From contig NZ_CANLTU010000002.1 of NCBI RefSeq assembly GCF_947494125.1, positions 186,001 through 250,000 of the forward strand: a DNA stretch of 64,000 nt. Direction: 5' to 3'. The stretch is from an uncultured Tenacibaculum sp. (GTDB lineage Bacteria > Bacteroidota > Bacteroidia > Flavobacteriales > Flavobacteriaceae). Every line of letters starts with the position of its first letter. Position 1 is the first letter of the stretch. A model generated the notes under the pieces. That model ran no database searches and was not told where the DNA came from. It saw nothing but the letters and a program-made list of their open reading frames with translations. A program made the translations under genes and the position numbers. This document shows positions 8,739 to 18,124 of this stretch, in pieces.

Positions 8739-9878
8739 CTAAGAAACTAAATTTTTAATCTTTTGTTTTATGGTAGCTTTAATGTCTTTAGGGTAACTTC
8801 TGTCTCCATGAAAAACATCAGCCATAGCTTCGCTAAAACGCTGTCCAAATTTCTTTAATAGTAGATTACGAATTGTTTTTTGCTCGTAAAACCATTTAGA
8901 AAGCCATAAACCAGTAGTAATTTCAGGAAGTAAACGTTCCTCTAGTTTTTCTATGTATAATTTTTCTGCTAATTCAGAATCCTTATTACTTTCAATAATA
9001 GCTTCAGCAGCTAATTTACCACTGTATATTGCATTTGAAATACCTTCTGCAGTAATAGGATCGGCAAAACCAGCAGCATCACCAATTAGAAATACATTGT
9101 TTTTTACAAAACCATCAGTACGAGGAGATACAGGGATTTGAAATCCGTGTTGTGACTCGCTAATTACATTGGTAATCCCTAAGGTTTGCATGTAATCTTG
9201 GTAGAATTTTTTTAAATTTATTTTTGTTCTTCTTGCTGAAGCAACACCAATAGATAAATGATTCTTTTTTGGGAAACTCCAGGCATATCCATATGGAATT
9301 GCATCAATATCAAAACGAACTTCTTTAGATAAACGCTCAAAATCTTCTTCAGAAACTTCTACTTCATATTCTAAAGCTGGAATTAATTTACGAGTATCTT
9401 CTTTCCATCCCGCTAATTTAGCTGTTGGACTTAATGCTCCATCAGCAGCAATTACAAAATTTGCTGTTAGGTTTCCTTGTGAAGTTTCTAAAGTGATAAT
9501 ATCGTTATTAAAAGACAATCCTTTTAATTTATGGTTTTCTAATAAAGTAGCTCCAAATTCTTTTGCTTTTTTGGTAATCAAATTATCAAAAGAATCACGC
9601 ATTATCATAGAGATAGTAGGTTGTTCTCTATACGTTTTAAAATGAAGTTTTTCACCTAAATAAATATCTACAGTATGAAACTCTTTTTCAACAACCTCAG
9701 TAATGTCAAAAGGTAGATCTTTACGACCTCTAAAAACAAAACCACCTCCACAAGTTTTATAACGAGGTAAAGTTTCTTTTTCTATAATAACGGCAGAAAT
9801 ACCTTGTTTAGCTAAATGAAATGCGGTTGAGGCTCCAGAAGGACCACTACCAATAATTGCAACATCGTAATGTTTCAT
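8739..9878 (-). CDS. Geranylgeranyl reductase family FAD-dependent oxidoreductase
   Basis: The 379-residue flavoprotein starts with a Rossmann motif GSGPSG at about residues 10-15, has the family signature PRYKTCGGG at about 39-47, and a second FAD motif GDAAGFADPITAEGI in the last third. Relatives reduce isoprenoid double bonds. In flavobacteria, which have no archaeal lipids, the natural substrate is uncertain; a prenyl or quinone side chain is an inference. It lies 22 bases upstream of the metallo-hydrolase gene on the same strand. Confidence 0.85.
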   Translation of the reverse strand: MKHYDVAIIGSGPSGASTAFHLAKQGISAVIIEKETLPRYKTCGGGFVFRGRKDLPFDITEVVEKEFHTVDIYLGEKLHFKTYREQPTISMIMRDSFDNLITKKAKEFGATLLENHKLKGLSFNNDIITLETSQGNLTANFVIAADGALSPTAKLAGWKEDTRKLIPALEYEVEVSEEDFERLSKEVRFDIDAIPYGYAWSFPKKNHLSIGVASARRTKINLKKFYQDYMQTLGITNVISESQHGFQIPVSPRTDGFVKNNVFLIGDAAGFADPITAEGISNAIYSGKLAAEAIIESNKDSELAEKLYIEKLEERLLPEITTGLWLSKWFYEQKTIRNLLLKKFGQRFSEAMADVFHGDRSYPKDIKATIKQKIKNLVS

Positions 9879-9936
9879 AGATTTTATGTTTGATTTCGGG
9901 TAAAAATACAGTTTTTATTAAATAAAACCATATAAA

Positions 9937-10950
9937 TTACCAATGCAAACGTGACATAATAGGATAGTGGTCAGATAGTTTTATATTACTATAAGTTTTA
10001 TACTGATTTATAGTTGCTGTATTGTCTGCAAAAATAAAATCAATACGCATTGGATATATGTATCGAAATGATTTTCCTAAGCCAATTCCAGAAGTAATAA
10101 AAGCATCTTTTTTGTTCTTAGATAATTTATTGTAAACCCATGAATAGGCCGTGTTATTAAAATCGCCACAAACTATTTTTTTACCTTTCCAAGAATATTC
10201 ATGTTGTAAAATAAGTTCAGTTTGATCTACTTGTTTTTCAAAACCATTGGCTAAACGTTTAAACAAACGTTCTGAGTTTTTTTCGCCAAAATTCTCTTTT
10301 TTGGGATTTATTTTTAGCGATTCTAAATGCACATTATAAACACGTATGGTATCTTTATTTTTAACTAAATCAATAAAAATAGTATTGTTAGCACTGTTTT
10401 TAAAGTTTAAAGAACCCGAATTTACAATAGGATATTTAGAGTAAATAGCCAATCCGAATTGATTGGTTTTCGATTTTGTTTTTATGTATTTGTATGGGAG
10501 TTTAATATCTAATAATTCTGATTCATAAAACTCTTGCATCGCAATTACATCAGGACTTTCGTTATTAATAAACTCGTAAATCTGTTGTTCAGTAGTTATG
10601 TCATCTTCATGCTTGTAATGATTAAACAAACGAACATTATAACTCATTACTTTTAAATCGTTATTCAGAATAATCTCTTTGTTTGAGAATTTAATAAGTG
10701 GAGGAGAAGCAAACCAACCAATTAATAATATTAATAATGATACTAATGCATTTTTATGAAGTTTAAGAAGCCAATACACAAAAAAGGCAATATTTAGAAT
10801 CACTAATAAAGGAACAAACAAACTAAAAACTGCAACTGCCGGAATTGTTTTTGGAGAAATAAAAGGAAGAGCATAAGAAAATAACAAAACAGCTGCTAAA
10901 ACTGAATTGATAAAAAATAAGAGTTTATTTAGAATCGAATATTTCTTCAT
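9937..10950 (-). CDS. Endonuclease/exonuclease/phosphatase family membrane protein
   Basis: Three hydrophobic segments fill about the first 85 residues of this 337-residue protein. The rest is an EEP catalytic domain with SYNVRLFN, the metal glutamate in AMQEF, CGDFNN and the final SDHYPIM histidine motif. Enzymes of this fold cleave phosphodiesters in nucleic acids, lipids or inositol phosphates; the membrane anchor suggests a substrate at the envelope. It is the last gene of the mutL-rhomboid operon and starts directly next to the preceding stop codon. Confidence 0.85.
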   Translation of the reverse strand: MKKYSILNKLLFFINSVLAAVLLFSYALPFISPKTIPAVAVFSLFVPLLVILNIAFFVYWLLKLHKNALVSLLILLIGWFASPPLIKFSNKEIILNNDLKVMSYNVRLFNHYKHEDDITTEQQIYEFINNESPDVIAMQEFYESELLDIKLPYKYIKTKSKTNQFGLAIYSKYPIVNSGSLNFKNSANNTIFIDLVKNKDTIRVYNVHLESLKINPKKENFGEKNSERLFKRLANGFEKQVDQTELILQHEYSWKGKKIVCGDFNNTAYSWVYNKLSKNKKDAFITSGIGLGKSFRYIYPMRIDFIFADNTATINQYKTYSNIKLSDHYPIMSRLHW

Positions 10951-11811
10951 TTATTTTTTTCCTTGTTTAAATAAAAATTCCTTTTCGTCTTTGGTTAAAG
11001 TGTCGTAACCTGATTTTCCAATTTTATCAAGAATACTATCTATTTCTTGTTGATTGTTTGATTTATTATTAGTGAATTTTGATGCTTTTTTACCAGATTT
11101 ATAAACGGTTTTTAAAGGCTTGTCTTTTTTCTTAAATAAATTTTTAAAGAGTTTGAAAATTTCTAATTCTTTATTACTAGCACTGCTTACATATAAAAAA
11201 CCAAAAAGAGCACCACCTATATGTGCTAGATGACCTCCTGCATTATTTCCAGATATTTGAATGATATCTAGTATTAAAAAAAATATAGCAATATGCCAAA
11301 GTTTTATGTAACCAATTAAACGAACTTTAAAGGAATAATTAGGTATGTAAGTAGCTATACCAATTAATATAGCTGATGTTCCAGCTGAAGCACCTAATAA
11401 AACATTAGTGTTAATGTCTTCTGTAAAAAGAGGAAAGAAATTATAGCTAGCTATAAAGATAATACCACCAAAAAAGGTACCTAATAAATAAAAATTTAAT
11501 AATTGTTTTTTTGTAAAATAGTCCACAAATAAATTTCCAACAAAAAAAAGAATAATTAAGTTGAATAATATATGTATAAAACTTGCATGAAGAAATCCAT
11601 AAGTTATTATAGTCCATGGTTTTGACAGGAAATCATTAAAGTTTGCAGGTAAAGCAAACCAATCAACCATTAAATTGGTGTCAAATTGAAATAATTTACC
11701 AAAACTATTAACAAATAAAACAAGTAAAAAAACAGCAAGATTCGCATAGATAAGTTGTTCAACGATACCTGCGTTTTTAAATCGATATTTTAAGTTTTCT
11801 AATACATTCAT
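10951..11811 (-). CDS. Rhomboid intramembrane serine protease (second copy)
   Basis: The 286-residue protein has six predicted membrane segments. The catalytic serine lies in GASAGTSA, where the usual GASG has become GASA, and the histidine in GGHLAHIGGA. A 75-residue charged cytoplasmic tail follows the core. Rhomboids cleave single-pass membrane proteins within the bilayer. The gene lies 43 bases downstream of another rhomboid gene that differs clearly in sequence, so they are old paralogues. It adjoins the EEP gene with no gap. Confidence 0.85.
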   Translation of the reverse strand: MNVLENLKYRFKNAGIVEQLIYANLAVFLLVLFVNSFGKLFQFDTNLMVDWFALPANFNDFLSKPWTIITYGFLHASFIHILFNLIILFFVGNLFVDYFTKKQLLNFYLLGTFFGGIIFIASYNFFPLFTEDINTNVLLGASAGTSAILIGIATYIPNYSFKVRLIGYIKLWHIAIFFLILDIIQISGNNAGGHLAHIGGALFGFLYVSSASNKELEIFKLFKNLFKKKDKPLKTVYKSGKKASKFTNNKSNNQQEIDSILDKIGKSGYDTLTKDEKEFLFKQGKK

Positions 11812-11854
11812 TATTTATGCTCTCTTTTTCTTAATAGAAATCCAATATACTAAT

Positions 11855-12580
11855 TTAACGAAATTTAAATTGATTTTTTTTCCAATACCAAGCAATTATA
11901 AAACCAATAATAGCTCCACCTATATGCGCAAAATGTGCAATATTTCCTATAGAATATTTAGTTACTCCAAAAAATAAATCACCAAGAATCATTAACGGAA
12001 TAAAATATTTAGCAGCAATAGGAACTGGTAAAAAGATTAAAGCTAGTTTTGAATTAGGAAAGGCTAATCCATAGGCCACTAAAATACCATAAACAGCTCC
12101 AGATGCACCAACAGCAGGTGTATGATAGAGGCTGTAAAATTCACTCATAGTTTTATTAGAAAGTGTTATTAAACTATCATTATATTTACCTGTACTTAAA
12201 ATATTTTGGATTTCTGAAGGAGAAATTCCCATAGATACTAACTGTTCGTAAATCCCATTAAATTGATAATAATTGGCCAAAGTATAAATAAGTCCTGCGC
12301 CTATACCTGCTGAAAAGTAGAAAAACAGAAATTTATTTCTTCCCCACATTTGTTCTAACGGAGTACCAAAAGCCCACAAAGCATACATATTAAATAATAA
12401 ATGTGTAGGACTCCCATGCATAAACATGTGTGTAATATATTGCCAAGCACCAAAATGTTCATTTTTAGGGTAATGTAGCGCTAGAATATTAGTCAAATCT
12501 ATATTCAGGAATTGAGGAGCAAAATACAAAATCACGTTAATGATTATTAAATGCTTTATTGCGTCGGTTAATTTTCCCAT
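11855..12580 (-). CDS. Rhomboid intramembrane serine protease (first copy)
   Basis: This 241-residue, six-helix rhomboid has the canonical catalytic serine motif VGASGAVYG and the histidine motif FAHIGGA. A WGTPLEQMWG-like loop signature appears as FGTPLEQMWGRNK. It is preceded by mutL with three bases between, and followed by a second rhomboid. The substrate is unknown. Twin rhomboids next to mutL suggest a conserved operon; I infer co-transcription but see no functional link to mismatch repair. Confidence 0.9.
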   Translation of the reverse strand: MGKLTDAIKHLIIINVILYFAPQFLNIDLTNILALHYPKNEHFGAWQYITHMFMHGSPTHLLFNMYALWAFGTPLEQMWGRNKFLFFYFSAGIGAGLIYTLANYYQFNGIYEQLVSMGISPSEIQNILSTGKYNDSLITLSNKTMSEFYSLYHTPAVGASGAVYGILVAYGLAFPNSKLALIFLPVPIAAKYFIPLMILGDLFFGVTKYSIGNIAHFAHIGGAIIGFIIAWYWKKNQFKFR

Positions 12581-12583
12581 ATA

Positions 12584-14446
12584 TTATTTATTAAAAATGG
12601 TGTCAATTTCGTTTAAAGTCAATGTTTTAAACGTTGGTCTACCAAATGGTGATGTATTAGGTTCTTTACAAGAAAATAAATCATTCACTAAATTTTCTTG
12701 TTCTTTTATAGATAAAATAGTTCCCGTTTTTATAGCTAAAGATTTAGCAAAAGACTTAGCCATAACGTCAAAATGACTGAAACTAGTATCTGGAACCTCT
12801 AGTTTTATATCATCTAATAATTGTTCTAAAATCAATGTTATTTGACTTTCGCTTATTGAAGTTGGTATTCCTCCAATAACAACACTTTCTTTTGTAAACT
12901 CATCAAACATAAAACCAGCACTTTCTAAATCAGATTTTATTGTATAAATCATTTCAATATCCGCTGAAGAAAATGAAATACTTACAGGAAATAATAACTG
13001 TTGACTACTTGCTTCCTTTACCGTAATGTTTTCTAAAAACTCTTCATATAAAATACGTTGGTGTGCTAATGATTGATTAATTAAAACTACACCAGATTTT
13101 ATAGAACTTAATAAATATTTTTTCTGAATTTGAAAAGTTTTTCCAGTTTCAGTTTCTTGTTGACCTTCGAAAAGTTGTTCTTGTTTGCTCGCTGTTAAAG
13201 GTTCAGTATTTGTATATAAAGCTTCCCAATTTCCAGTATCTTTTTTAAAATTAGATTGATAACTTACGGAATTAGAATTGTTCGATCTATTTGGATTAGA
13301 TTCTGACTGGTAGCTTGTTTCTGTTTTAAATGGATTGAATGTAGGGTCTACAGTAATTGGTGGAATAGATGCAGGAGACGAAGATGAACTTTTCTTACTA
13401 TAATCATAAGGTGTATCTAAAGTAGCATCTCTATCAAAGTCTAATACTGGACTCACATTGTATTGACCTAAACTATGTTTAACAGTTGCTCGTAAAATAG
13501 CATATAAAGCTTTTTCATTATCGAACTTAATTTCTGTTTTTGTTGGATGTATGTTAATATCAATACTATTCGGTGGTACATCTAAGTATAAGAAATATGA
13601 AGGATGTGAACCGTGTTCTAATAAACCTTCAAAAGCATTAACAACGGCATGGTTTAAATACGAACTCTTAATAAAACGATTGTTTACAAAAAAGAATTGT
13701 TCACCACGTTTTTTCTTTGAAAATTCAGGTTTAGCAACAAATCCATTTATAGAAATAATATCAGTTTGCTCAGAAATTGGAACCAGCTTTTCATTCATTT
13801 TAGTACCAAAAATAGCCACAATTCTTTTACGTAAGTTGCTTTTTTTTAAATGGTAAATTTCATTGTTATTATGGTGTAATAAGAATGAAATATCAGGATG
13901 TGCTAAGGCTACTCTTTGAAATTCATCAACAATATGACGGGTTTCAATAGTATCTGATTTTAAAAAATTTCGACGAGCAGGAATGTTATAAAATAAATTT
14001 TTAACAGCTAAGCTTGTTCCTTTTGATGTAGAAATTGCTTCTTGAGAAGTTATTTTACTTCCCTCAATTTTTATTTGAGAACCTAATTCTTCGTTTTCTT
14101 GTTTGGTTTTCAGTTCAACATGAGCAATAGCGGCAATAGAAGCTAAAGCTTCACCACGAAAACCTTTAGTATTTAAATTAAATAAATCTTGTGCATCTTT
14201 AATTTTAGAAGTAGCATGACGTTCAAAACTTAAACGAGCATCGGTAGCGCTCATTCCTTTACCGTTGTCAATTACCTGAATTAAAGTTTTACCAGCATCT
14301 TTTAATAATAATTTAATAGAAGTGGCACCAGCATCAATAGAGTTTTCTATTAATTCTTTTACTACAGAAGCAGGGCGTTGTACTACTTCACCAGCAGCAA
14401 TTTGATTTGCAACATGATCAGGAAGTAATTGTATAATATCTGACAT
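12584..14446 (-). CDS. mutL: DNA mismatch repair protein MutL
   Basis: The 620-residue protein has an intact N-terminal GHKL ATPase: ELIENSIDAGA (31-41), DNGKGM (60-65) and GFRGEALAS (95-103). A low-complexity linker runs to about residue 435 and a MutL C-terminal domain follows. MutL couples mismatch recognition by MutS to strand removal. The C-terminal endonuclease motifs are eroded: the DQHAxxE site reads NQSLAHQ (457-463) and the CPHGRP zinc motif reads SPFGRP (599-604). It is therefore predicted to lack nicking activity. Its start overlaps the preceding stop by one base. Confidence 0.97.
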   Translation of the reverse strand: MSDIIQLLPDHVANQIAAGEVVQRPASVVKELIENSIDAGATSIKLLLKDAGKTLIQVIDNGKGMSATDARLSFERHATSKIKDAQDLFNLNTKGFRGEALASIAAIAHVELKTKQENEELGSQIKIEGSKITSQEAISTSKGTSLAVKNLFYNIPARRNFLKSDTIETRHIVDEFQRVALAHPDISFLLHHNNNEIYHLKKSNLRKRIVAIFGTKMNEKLVPISEQTDIISINGFVAKPEFSKKKRGEQFFFVNNRFIKSSYLNHAVVNAFEGLLEHGSHPSYFLYLDVPPNSIDINIHPTKTEIKFDNEKALYAILRATVKHSLGQYNVSPVLDFDRDATLDTPYDYSKKSSSSSPASIPPITVDPTFNPFKTETSYQSESNPNRSNNSNSVSYQSNFKKDTGNWEALYTNTEPLTASKQEQLFEGQQETETGKTFQIQKKYLLSSIKSGVVLINQSLAHQRILYEEFLENITVKEASSQQLLFPVSISFSSADIEMIYTIKSDLESAGFMFDEFTKESVVIGGIPTSISESQITLILEQLLDDIKLEVPDTSFSHFDVMAKSFAKSLAIKTGTILSIKEQENLVNDLFSCKEPNTSPFGRPTFKTLTLNEIDTIFNK

Positions 14447-14730
14447 TAGTTGTTTTTTGGTAAAAAGATTGAAAGATCAAAATCAATAATGAATAAGAAT
14501 AATAAAACTAAAATTATTATTATGATAATAATAGTTTTGTTAAAACCTCCGTGTTCAGAGTTTTTAAATTCATCTAAGGCTTGAATAAATTTCTTCTTTA
14601 AGCCTTTTCTTTTACCTACTGTAGATCGATATTCATCGAATTTATGTTTTACTTGGTATGGATTTCCGTCGCCCTTATAGTAGCGAGGCTTATAATCGAA
14701 TTTTTTATTTTCTCTTTTGATGAATCCCAT
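14446..14730 (-). CDS. Small basic protein with a C-terminal membrane helix
   Basis: This 94-residue protein starts with a strongly basic region containing FDYKPRYYKGDGNPYQVKHK and ends with one long hydrophobic segment at about residues 65-87. Similar flavobacterial proteins are sometimes labelled riboflavin synthase subunit beta, but nothing in the sequence supports an enzyme, and the real lumazine synthase lies just upstream at 14,912. It is the first gene of the operon containing mutL, and its stop overlaps the mutL start (TAATG). The function is unknown. Confidence 0.75.
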   Translation of the reverse strand: MGFIKRENKKFDYKPRYYKGDGNPYQVKHKFDEYRSTVGKRKGLKKKFIQALDEFKNSEHGGFNKTIIIIIIILVLLFLFIIDFDLSIFLPKNN

Positions 14731-14850
14731 AAAATAATGCTTCTTTTGAATGCTTTAGTGTAGCAAAAACCACACCAAATTAAGACGAAAATCAAAGTTA
14801 CTGAATTATAGAGAGGTGGTCAAAAATTATAGCTAAATTAAAGTTAAAAA

Positions 14851-14885
14851 GAGTCAATACTTTAGATGTATTGACTCTTTTTTTT
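14851..14885 (-). terminator. Bidirectional intrinsic terminator after ribH
   Basis: A perfect 10-bp stem (14,851-14,860 with 14,868-14,877) has a T-run on the plus side and a matching A-run that gives U residues for minus-strand transcripts. It ends the ribH unit and insulates it from the mutL operon. Confidence 0.85.
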
Positions 14886-14911
14886 AAAATATAATTTAAT
14901 AAGAATGTGTT

Positions 14912-15418
14912 TTAAAAACCTAAAGAATTTGGTTTTCTATCTTGATTTTTAATTGCTGCCATTTTAATAGCTGCTACAGCACATTCAATACCTTTATTTC
15001 CTAGTTTTCCTCCAGAACGATCTATAGATTGTTGTTTGATATTATCGGTTAATACACAGAAAATTACAGGAACATCATATTTAATGTTTAAATCTACAAT
15101 TCCTTGCGTAACACCATCACATACAAAATCGAAATGTTTCGTTTCTCCTTGAATTACGTTTCCAATGGCAATAATGGCATCTACTTTTTGAGTTTCTACC
15201 ATTTTTTTACAACCATAAACTAATTCGAAACTACCAGGTACATCCCAAGAAATAATATTATTCTCATCAGCACCACAGTCTATTAAAGTTTCTATAGCAC
15301 CTTTGTGCATATTACCAGTAATTTCAGGATTCCATTCTGAAACAACAATCCCAAATCGAAAAGATTTCGCATTTGGGATTGAAGCTTTATCGTAATAAGA
15401 TAAATTTGTTGTAGCCAT
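14912..15418 (-). CDS. ribH: 6,7-dimethyl-8-ribityllumazine synthase
   Basis: The 168-residue protein is lumazine synthase, which joins the ribityl-amino-uracil intermediate to dihydroxybutanone phosphate in riboflavin synthesis. It shows VSEWNPEIT near residue 27, the substrate strand DVPGSFELV, the AIGNVIQGETKHFDFV stretch and the C-terminal GGKLGNKGIECA. Such proteins form 60-subunit or decameric assemblies in the cytoplasm. It is co-translated with the upstream TPR gene through a TAATG overlap. Confidence 0.96.
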   Translation of the reverse strand: MATTNLSYYDKASIPNAKSFRFGIVVSEWNPEITGNMHKGAIETLIDCGADENNIISWDVPGSFELVYGCKKMVETQKVDAIIAIGNVIQGETKHFDFVCDGVTQGIVDLNIKYDVPVIFCVLTDNIKQQSIDRSGGKLGNKGIECAVAAIKMAAIKNQDRKPNSLGF

Positions 15419-16203
15419 TATTGAGCATATTTTGCGCTATTGATATATTTTTCAATATCTCTACCTTGATCGGTATTAGCGTATTTTTCTTTAATGGTTG
15501 TATATAATTTTTCAGCTTTACTATACTCTTTTAAATCCATTGCAATTTGAGCTGCTTTGAATAAGAATAAAGGAGAAGTAAATTGATTGTCTTTTTTGTT
15601 AGCTGCTTTTTCGTAATATACTAAAGCATCTTTAGGTTGGTTAATATCAGCGAAAGCATCACCAATAGCACCTAAAGCAGTAGGACCTAATAATTCATCA
15701 TCAGAACTAAAGTCACTTAAATATTCAATAGCTTTTTCATACTTCTTCATTTTTAAATAAGAAATACCAGCATAGTAGTTCGCTAAGTTTCCAGCTTTAG
15801 TTCCACCGTACATTGAAGCAATATCAGTAAAACCATATTTACCATCAACACCTCCAACAAGAGCTAAGTTGTATAAAGAATCAGCTTTTACACCTGCAGA
15901 TGTACTTGCTTTTTCAAATAAAACTCTTGGATAAGCTAAATTATTAGAAGCATCTCTTTCTGTTGGTTCTGCAACAAATTTAGTATAAGCTAAGTAGATT
16001 AAGATTAAAGCTGCGATAGTTACCAATCCGTAAAATAATGGCTTGCTATTTTTCTCAATCCATTCTTCTGATTTATTCGCAGTCTCATCTAAAGTGTTAA
16101 ATACTTCTGCTGTAGTACTTTGCGATTCGTCAAAATTTTCTTCTACTTCTTGTACAACCTTTTCTTTCTTAGGTTTGTAACCTCTTTTCTTGTATGTAGC
16201 CAT
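15418..16203 (-). CDS. TPR membrane protein (YfgM-like)
   Basis: The 261-residue protein has an acidic cytoplasmic N-terminus, one membrane segment at about residues 57-74 (FYGLVTIAALILIYLAY) and a periplasmic tetratricopeptide region. The arrangement matches YfgM-like proteins, which accompany envelope chaperone complexes in other bacteria; that role is an inference here. A candidate -7 box (TATTTTTG) lies just upstream, and the gene is co-translated with ribH. Confidence 0.8.
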   Translation of the reverse strand: MATYKKRGYKPKKEKVVQEVEENFDESQSTTAEVFNTLDETANKSEEWIEKNSKPLFYGLVTIAALILIYLAYTKFVAEPTERDASNNLAYPRVLFEKASTSAGVKADSLYNLALVGGVDGKYGFTDIASMYGGTKAGNLANYYAGISYLKMKKYEKAIEYLSDFSSDDELLGPTALGAIGDAFADINQPKDALVYYEKAANKKDNQFTSPLFLFKAAQIAMDLKEYSKAEKLYTTIKEKYANTDQGRDIEKYINSAKYAQ

Positions 16204-16226
16204 AATTGCTTAAAAATTAGTGGTCG

Positions 16227-16234
16227 CAAAAATA
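16227..16234 (-). promoter_or_regulatory. Candidate -7 box of the TPR-ribH unit
   Basis: The minus strand reads TATTTTTG, 24 bases before the TPR gene start. No TTG element is visible at the expected distance. Confidence 0.4.
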
Positions 16235-16318
16235 GTTTTTTTAATTGGATTTTAAAAACCGAATATTCGTAAAATTTTCAATAATTTGCGCTTTCTTTTC
16301 TGATAATAACAATCATTC

Positions 16319-17401
16319 ATGTATTTGCAAAAAATATCTTTGGTCAATTTTAAGAACATTGAAACTCAAACTTTTGATTTTCAAAAGAAAATAAATTGCT
16401 TTGTAGGGAACAATGGTATTGGGAAAACCAATGTTTTAGACGCTATTTATTATTTATCATTTGCAAAAAGTTATTTTAATTCTGTTGCTGGTCAGAATAT
16501 TCGACATGGTCAAGAATTTTTTATGATAGAAGGTGATTATTTATTAAATGATAGAAATGAGAAAATTGTTTGTTCTTTAAAAAGAGGGCAGAAAAAAGTT
16601 TTAAAACGTAACGGAAAAGCGTACGACAAGTTTTCTGAGCATATTGGGCAATTACCACTAGTTATTATTTCGCCTGCAGATAGAGATTTAATTGTAGAAG
16701 GAAGTGATACACGAAGGAAGTTTATTGATGGTGTAATATCTCAACAGGATAAAAAATATCTACAAACATTAATCTCATATAATAAAACTGTAAGTCAACG
16801 AAATGCGTTGTTAAAGTACTTCGCAGCGAATAGAACTTTTGATGCCTTAAATTTAAAGGTGTACGATGAGCAATTAGTTGAGTACGGAACCGTTATTTAT
16901 ACAAAGAGAAAAACTTTTTTAGAAGAGTTTGTACCTATTTTTAATGAGAAGCATCAAATTATATCAGGAGCTAAAGAGGAAGTGAATTTACGTTATAAGA
17001 GTCAGTTACATGAATTGCCTTTAGCAGATTTACTTGTTCAGAATTTAGAAAAAGATAGGATGTTGCAATACACCTCCGCTGGAATACATAAAGACGATTT
17101 AAATTTTGAAATAGGAGAGTATCCAATAAAAAAGTTTGGTTCTCAAGGACAACAAAAATCGTATTTAATAGCGCTGAAATTAGCACAGTTTGAGTTTATT
17201 AAAAAGCAGTCGAACGTAACACCAATTTTGTTACTAGATGATATTTTTGATAAACTTGATGAAAATAGAGTAGCTCAAATTGTTGATCTAGTTAATAACG
17301 ATGCTTTTGGTCAGATTTTTATAACGGATACGCATTTTGAACGTACAGAGAATGTAATTAAACAGAGTAATCAAGAGTATCAAATTTTTAAATTAAATTA
17401 A
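16319..17401 (+). CDS. recF: DNA replication and repair protein RecF
   Basis: The 360-residue SMC-like ATPase has a Walker A motif GNNGIGKTN at residues 30-38, the ABC-type signature region around FGSQGQQKS, and a Walker B stretch [16 protein letters not shown]. RecF loads RecA at gaps as part of RecFOR. It is followed 20 bases later by a DUF721 gene on the same strand, an arrangement also seen near replication genes elsewhere. The gene diverges from the TPR-ribH unit. Confidence 0.96.
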   Translation: MYLQKISLVNFKNIETQTFDFQKKINCFVGNNGIGKTNVLDAIYYLSFAKSYFNSVAGQNIRHGQEFFMIEGDYLLNDRNEKIVCSLKRGQKKVLKRNGKAYDKFSEHIGQLPLVIISPADRDLIVEGSDTRRKFIDGVISQQDKKYLQTLISYNKTVSQRNALLKYFAANRTFDALNLKVYDEQLVEYGTVIYTKRKTFLEEFVPIFNEKHQIISGAKEEVNLRYKSQLHELPLADLLVQNLEKDRMLQYTSAGIHKDDLNFEIGEYPIKKFGSQGQQKSYLIALKLAQFEFIKKQSNVTPILLLDDIFDKLDENRVAQIVDLVNNDAFGQIFITDTHFERTENVIKQSNQEYQIFKLN

Positions 17402-17421
17402 AAATATTTTATCAAGTAGTA

Positions 17422-17718
17422 ATGGCAAAAAGAGAAAGCGATAGTTTTTCAATAAAAGATTTATTAGGTAGTTATATTAAAGAGGGTAAATTAAATAAGG
17501 GTTTTCAGAAAATTCATATTGAAGAGGCGTGGGAGAAATTAATGGGAGCTGGTGTTGCATCTTATACTACTGAAGTAAAATTACAAAATGGAACTTTAAT
17601 TATTTGCTTGTCGTCTTCAGTATTGCGAGAAGAGTTAAGCTATGGGAAAGATAAAATTGTACGAATGATTAATGAAGAGATGGGAGAGGATTTGGTTAAG
17701 AAATTGATGCTGGTTTAG
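17422..17718 (+). CDS. DUF721 (DciA-like) protein
   Basis: The 98-residue protein resembles the DUF721 family. It shows the early FSIKDLLGSYIKEGKL segment, IEEAWEKLMG at about residues 36-45 and the KxxTLxIxLSSSVLREELSY strand-helix pattern at about 55-75. In other bacteria the family includes DciA, a loader of the replicative helicase DnaB; recF next door fits a DNA-metabolism role. Its stop overlaps the convergent gene by 4 bases. Confidence 0.8.
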   Translation: MAKRESDSFSIKDLLGSYIKEGKLNKGFQKIHIEEAWEKLMGAGVASYTTEVKLQNGTLIICLSSSVLREELSYGKDKIVRMINEEMGEDLVKKLMLV

Positions 17719-18005
17719 TTTTTTCTTAATTCAATTTTTAAGCTAGTAGTTAATTTCCATAATTGATTTTTTAGGTTTAAAAAATCAATATTATTATTTA
17801 AGTTCTTTGTTAAATATACGTCATTAAAAGATCCCATTCCAGCATAAACATTAAGGATGTCAGAAGTAGAGGTGTTAAGATTTTTATTTTGATTTAAATC
17901 GTATTTGATTTTTGAAAAAAATAAGACCCAGTTTTCTTGTTCTTCTTCTTTCAGTAAATCAATTAAATTGTCTAATAGATTTATAATTTGATCTTTCTTT
18001 TGCAT
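17715..18005 (-). CDS. Hypothetical protein, possibly DUF6966-like
   Basis: The 96-residue protein is mostly helical and acidic, with the pattern YAGMGSFNDVYL at about residues 50-61. That pattern resembles the DUF6966 group, some members of which may be immunity proteins; the match is tentative. No toxin gene is next to it. It converges with the DUF721 gene, overlapping by 4 bases. No function is assigned. Confidence 0.6.
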   Translation of the reverse strand: MQKKDQIINLLDNLIDLLKEEEQENWVLFFSKIKYDLNQNKNLNTSTSDILNVYAGMGSFNDVYLTKNLNNNIDFLNLKNQLWKLTTSLKIELRKN

Positions 18006-18069
18006 AAAATAGAATCTCTTTTATTCAGTAAAATACGGGTGAATTTATTATATAATAAGTTAAAAATAA

Positions 18070-18099
18070 AAAACTCGTCACAATTAAGTAACGAGTTTT
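18070..18099 (-). terminator. Intrinsic terminator of ndk
   Basis: A 9-bp stem, AAAACTCGT with ACGAGTTTT (18,070-18,078 and 18,091-18,099), lies 26 bases after the ndk stop. The T-run in the minus direction is short. Confidence 0.65.
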
Positions 18100-18124
18100 A
18101 AATATATTTAAAAAAGTGTTTTCC

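Noticed and set aside
14446..14730. Annotation as riboflavin synthase beta subunit.
   Set aside because: The product has no enzyme motif; the true lumazine synthase is the separate ribH gene.
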